A stretch of 35,984 nucleotides of DNA from an uncultured Clostridia bacterium. Its GTDB lineage: Bacteria > Bacillota > Clostridia > Lachnospirales > UBA5962. Of this stretch, positions 34,490-35,984 are shown one piece after another. Numbering within the stretch: position 1 is the first letter of the stretch; each line of letters opens with the position of its first letter. A model generated the notes under the pieces. That model had not been told where the DNA came from. It worked only from the letters and a program-made list of their open reading frames with translations, and searched no databases. The stretch lies in assembly GCA_946481295.1 (NCBI GenBank), contig CAMLLW010000014.1, positions 1-35,984 of the forward strand, written 5' to 3'. Both the position numbers and the translations under genes were made by a program.

Positions 34490-35752
34490 ATGGATAAAAA
34501 AATGAATAGTATTTTAAATGAATATATTTTTCATGAAAAATTAGATTCTGGATTAGAATGCTATATAATACCTAAAAAAGGTTACGTTGAAAAACAAGCA
34601 ATTATAGCAACTAAATATGGGTCTTTAAATGACAACTTTAAATTAAACGAAGAAGAAATAAATATGCCAGAAGGAATAGCACATTTTCTTGAACATAAAA
34701 TGTTTGAAGATGAAAAAATAAATATATTTGATGAGTTTACAAAATTAGGAGCAACTTGTAACGCATTTACTAATTATAATAATACAGCCTATTTTTTTAA
34801 TTGTATAGATAAATTTAACGAAAACTTAGAATTATTATTAAAAATGGTATCTTCTGTTTATCTAACTAATGAAAATGTTGAAAAAGAAAAAGGAATAATA
34901 GAACAAGAAATAAATATGTATAAAGATTCACCTGGATGGATGTGCTATTTTAATATGCAAAGATGCTTATATAAAAACTTAGGCCTTAAAAATGATATTG
35001 CAGGTAGTGTAGAATCAATTAAAAAAATAGATAGAGAAATGTTATTAAAATGTTATGAAACTTTCTATAGACCAGAAAATATGTTATTAATTTGTTGTGG
35101 AGATATTTCTCCAGATGAAGTATTTAAAATTGCAGAAGATAAAATTAAATCTAAAAAAGATATATCATTAGAAAAAATTATGCCTAAAGAACAAAATGAA
35201 ATAGTTAAAGATTATATTGAAGAAAAAATGTGTATTTCATTACCCGTTTTTCATATAGGAATTAAAGATAATGATTTATCAAAAGATAGAAGCAATATAT
35301 TAGCTAGATGTAAATTGTTAGTTGATATAGTAGCTGGTGAAAGTTCAGATTTATATAATAAATTATATAACGAAGGGTTAATAGATGGAAGTTTTGAAGT
35401 AGAGTATGTTTGTGGAGAAGATTACGGGACATTTATATTTTCCGGATCATCTAAAAATCCTAAACTAGTATTAGAAGAAATTTTAAATGAAATAGAGAAA
35501 ATAAAGAAAAATGGTATTACAGAAAATAGATTTAATCAAATAAAAAGAAAACATATTGGAAGATATGCTAGAAGTTTTAATTCTATAGATAATATATGTA
35601 ATTTACAGTTAGATTTTTTAACTAAAAATATGGATTTATTTGAATTAATGGATAGTTTAAATAATGTTACTAAAGAAGAATTAGAAACTAGTTTAAATAA
35701 TAAATTAGTTAAAGAAAATTGTGTATTATCTGTTATTATACCACAAAGCTAA
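34490..35752 (+). CDS. Catalytic M16 zinc peptidase (YmfH-like)
   Basis: The catalytic partner of the preceding subunit. The 420 residues carry the zinc motif HFLEH (H65, E68, H69) and the third ligand E140 in IIEQEINMYKDSP. The second domain contains LYNKLYNEGLIDGSFEVEY. No signal peptide, so it acts in the cytoplasm. AGGAGGATATATA places the ATG. The pair resembles YmfF/YmfH of Bacillus and the AlbE/AlbF pair of subtilosin clusters, though no bacteriocin genes are seen here. The 232 bp after the stop (35753-35984) hold no gene that I can support. Confidence 0.92.
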   Translation: MDKKMNSILNEYIFHEKLDSGLECYIIPKKGYVEKQAIIATKYGSLNDNFKLNEEEINMPEGIAHFLEHKMFEDEKINIFDEFTKLGATCNAFTNYNNTAYFFNCIDKFNENLELLLKMVSSVYLTNENVEKEKGIIEQEINMYKDSPGWMCYFNMQRCLYKNLGLKNDIAGSVESIKKIDREMLLKCYETFYRPENMLLICCGDISPDEVFKIAEDKIKSKKDISLEKIMPKEQNEIVKDYIEEKMCISLPVFHIGIKDNDLSKDRSNILARCKLLVDIVAGESSDLYNKLYNEGLIDGSFEVEYVCGEDYGTFIFSGSSKNPKLVLEEILNEIEKIKKNGITENRFNQIKRKHIGRYARSFNSIDNICNLQLDFLTKNMDLFELMDSLNNVTKEELETSLNNKLVKENCVLSVIIPQS

Positions 35753-35984
35753 TAAGAATAAAGAATATTAATTAATTTTTTATAGCTTAAATTATAAATT
35801 TTTAATAATATTACCTATACATTTAAGTATCAAATATTTAGTATTCTAATATCAACAAAAGATTCTTATTGGTAAAGTAAAAATAAGATTAAAGGAATTA
35901 ATAATTAAATCATTTGCCAATTTAAAAGTTTATATAATTGATATGTAAATTATACTTAATTATGTACATCTTTTAATAGAAGTA

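Noticed and set aside
35753-35984. Possible partial gene at the right edge
   Set aside because: All three minus-strand frames meet stops within a few codons of the edge, and the plus strand shows no start with a ribosome binding site.

Overview
The window is strongly A+T-rich chromosomal DNA from a low-G+C, endospore-forming anaerobe of the class Clostridia (Firmicutes). The evidence is SpoIVB (a sporulation-only protease), Firmicute core clusters (rpsO-pnp, an M16 peptidase-dut pair, YerC-PcrA, tgt-yajC), VanW and DUF1836 proteins, AGGAGG-type ribosome binding sites, and heavy use of A/T-ending codons. I see no insertion sequence, prophage, CRISPR array, tRNA or rRNA. The content is mostly housekeeping, with a few genes of unclear role.

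Left part (1-8505): the 5' end of a minus-strand membrane protein cut by the window edge; a cyclopropane-fatty-acid synthase; a convergent Xaa-Pro aminopeptidase; a secreted GHL10-type glycosyl hydrolase; the tRNA wobble methyltransferase TrmL; and a first ferrous-iron operon on the minus strand. That operon is feoA-feoB plus a 49-residue Cys-rich membrane protein, transcribed from a recognisable promoter whose -10 lies in a palindrome.

Centre-left (8700-14800): a DUF6572 protein, then rpsO and pnp. Each of the latter has a structured leader, and the pnp leader is a 90-nt stem-loop. A catalytic M16 peptidase overlaps dut and is followed by a DUF1836 regulator and a small DUF378 membrane protein.

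Centre (14840-21130): cell-wall genes, comprising a VanW protein, a secreted SH3-SH3-NlpC/P60 hydrolase and a convergent Amidase_3 without a signal peptide. After a small CxxC protein come three co-directional genes: a PHP phosphoesterase, the TrpR-like YerC protein, and the PcrA helicase.

Right part (21139-35752): an MFS transporter divergent from a radical SAM protein with a Cys-poor SPASM-like tail; a membrane-anchored M23-like protein that has lost two metal ligands; a small (p)ppGpp synthetase; spoIVB without spo0A next to it; a second, different feoA-feoB pair; a THUMP-domain rRNA methyltransferase; tgt and yajC; a LexA-like protein whose self-cleavage residues are largely lost; and a non-catalytic/catalytic M16 pair (YmfF/YmfH type). 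Most convergent gene pairs share one bidirectional terminator hairpin.

I found no clear undescribed multi-gene system. The best leads are the degenerate LexA paralogue, the M23 pseudo-enzyme next to the radical SAM protein, the pnp leader, and the two divergent Feo loci.
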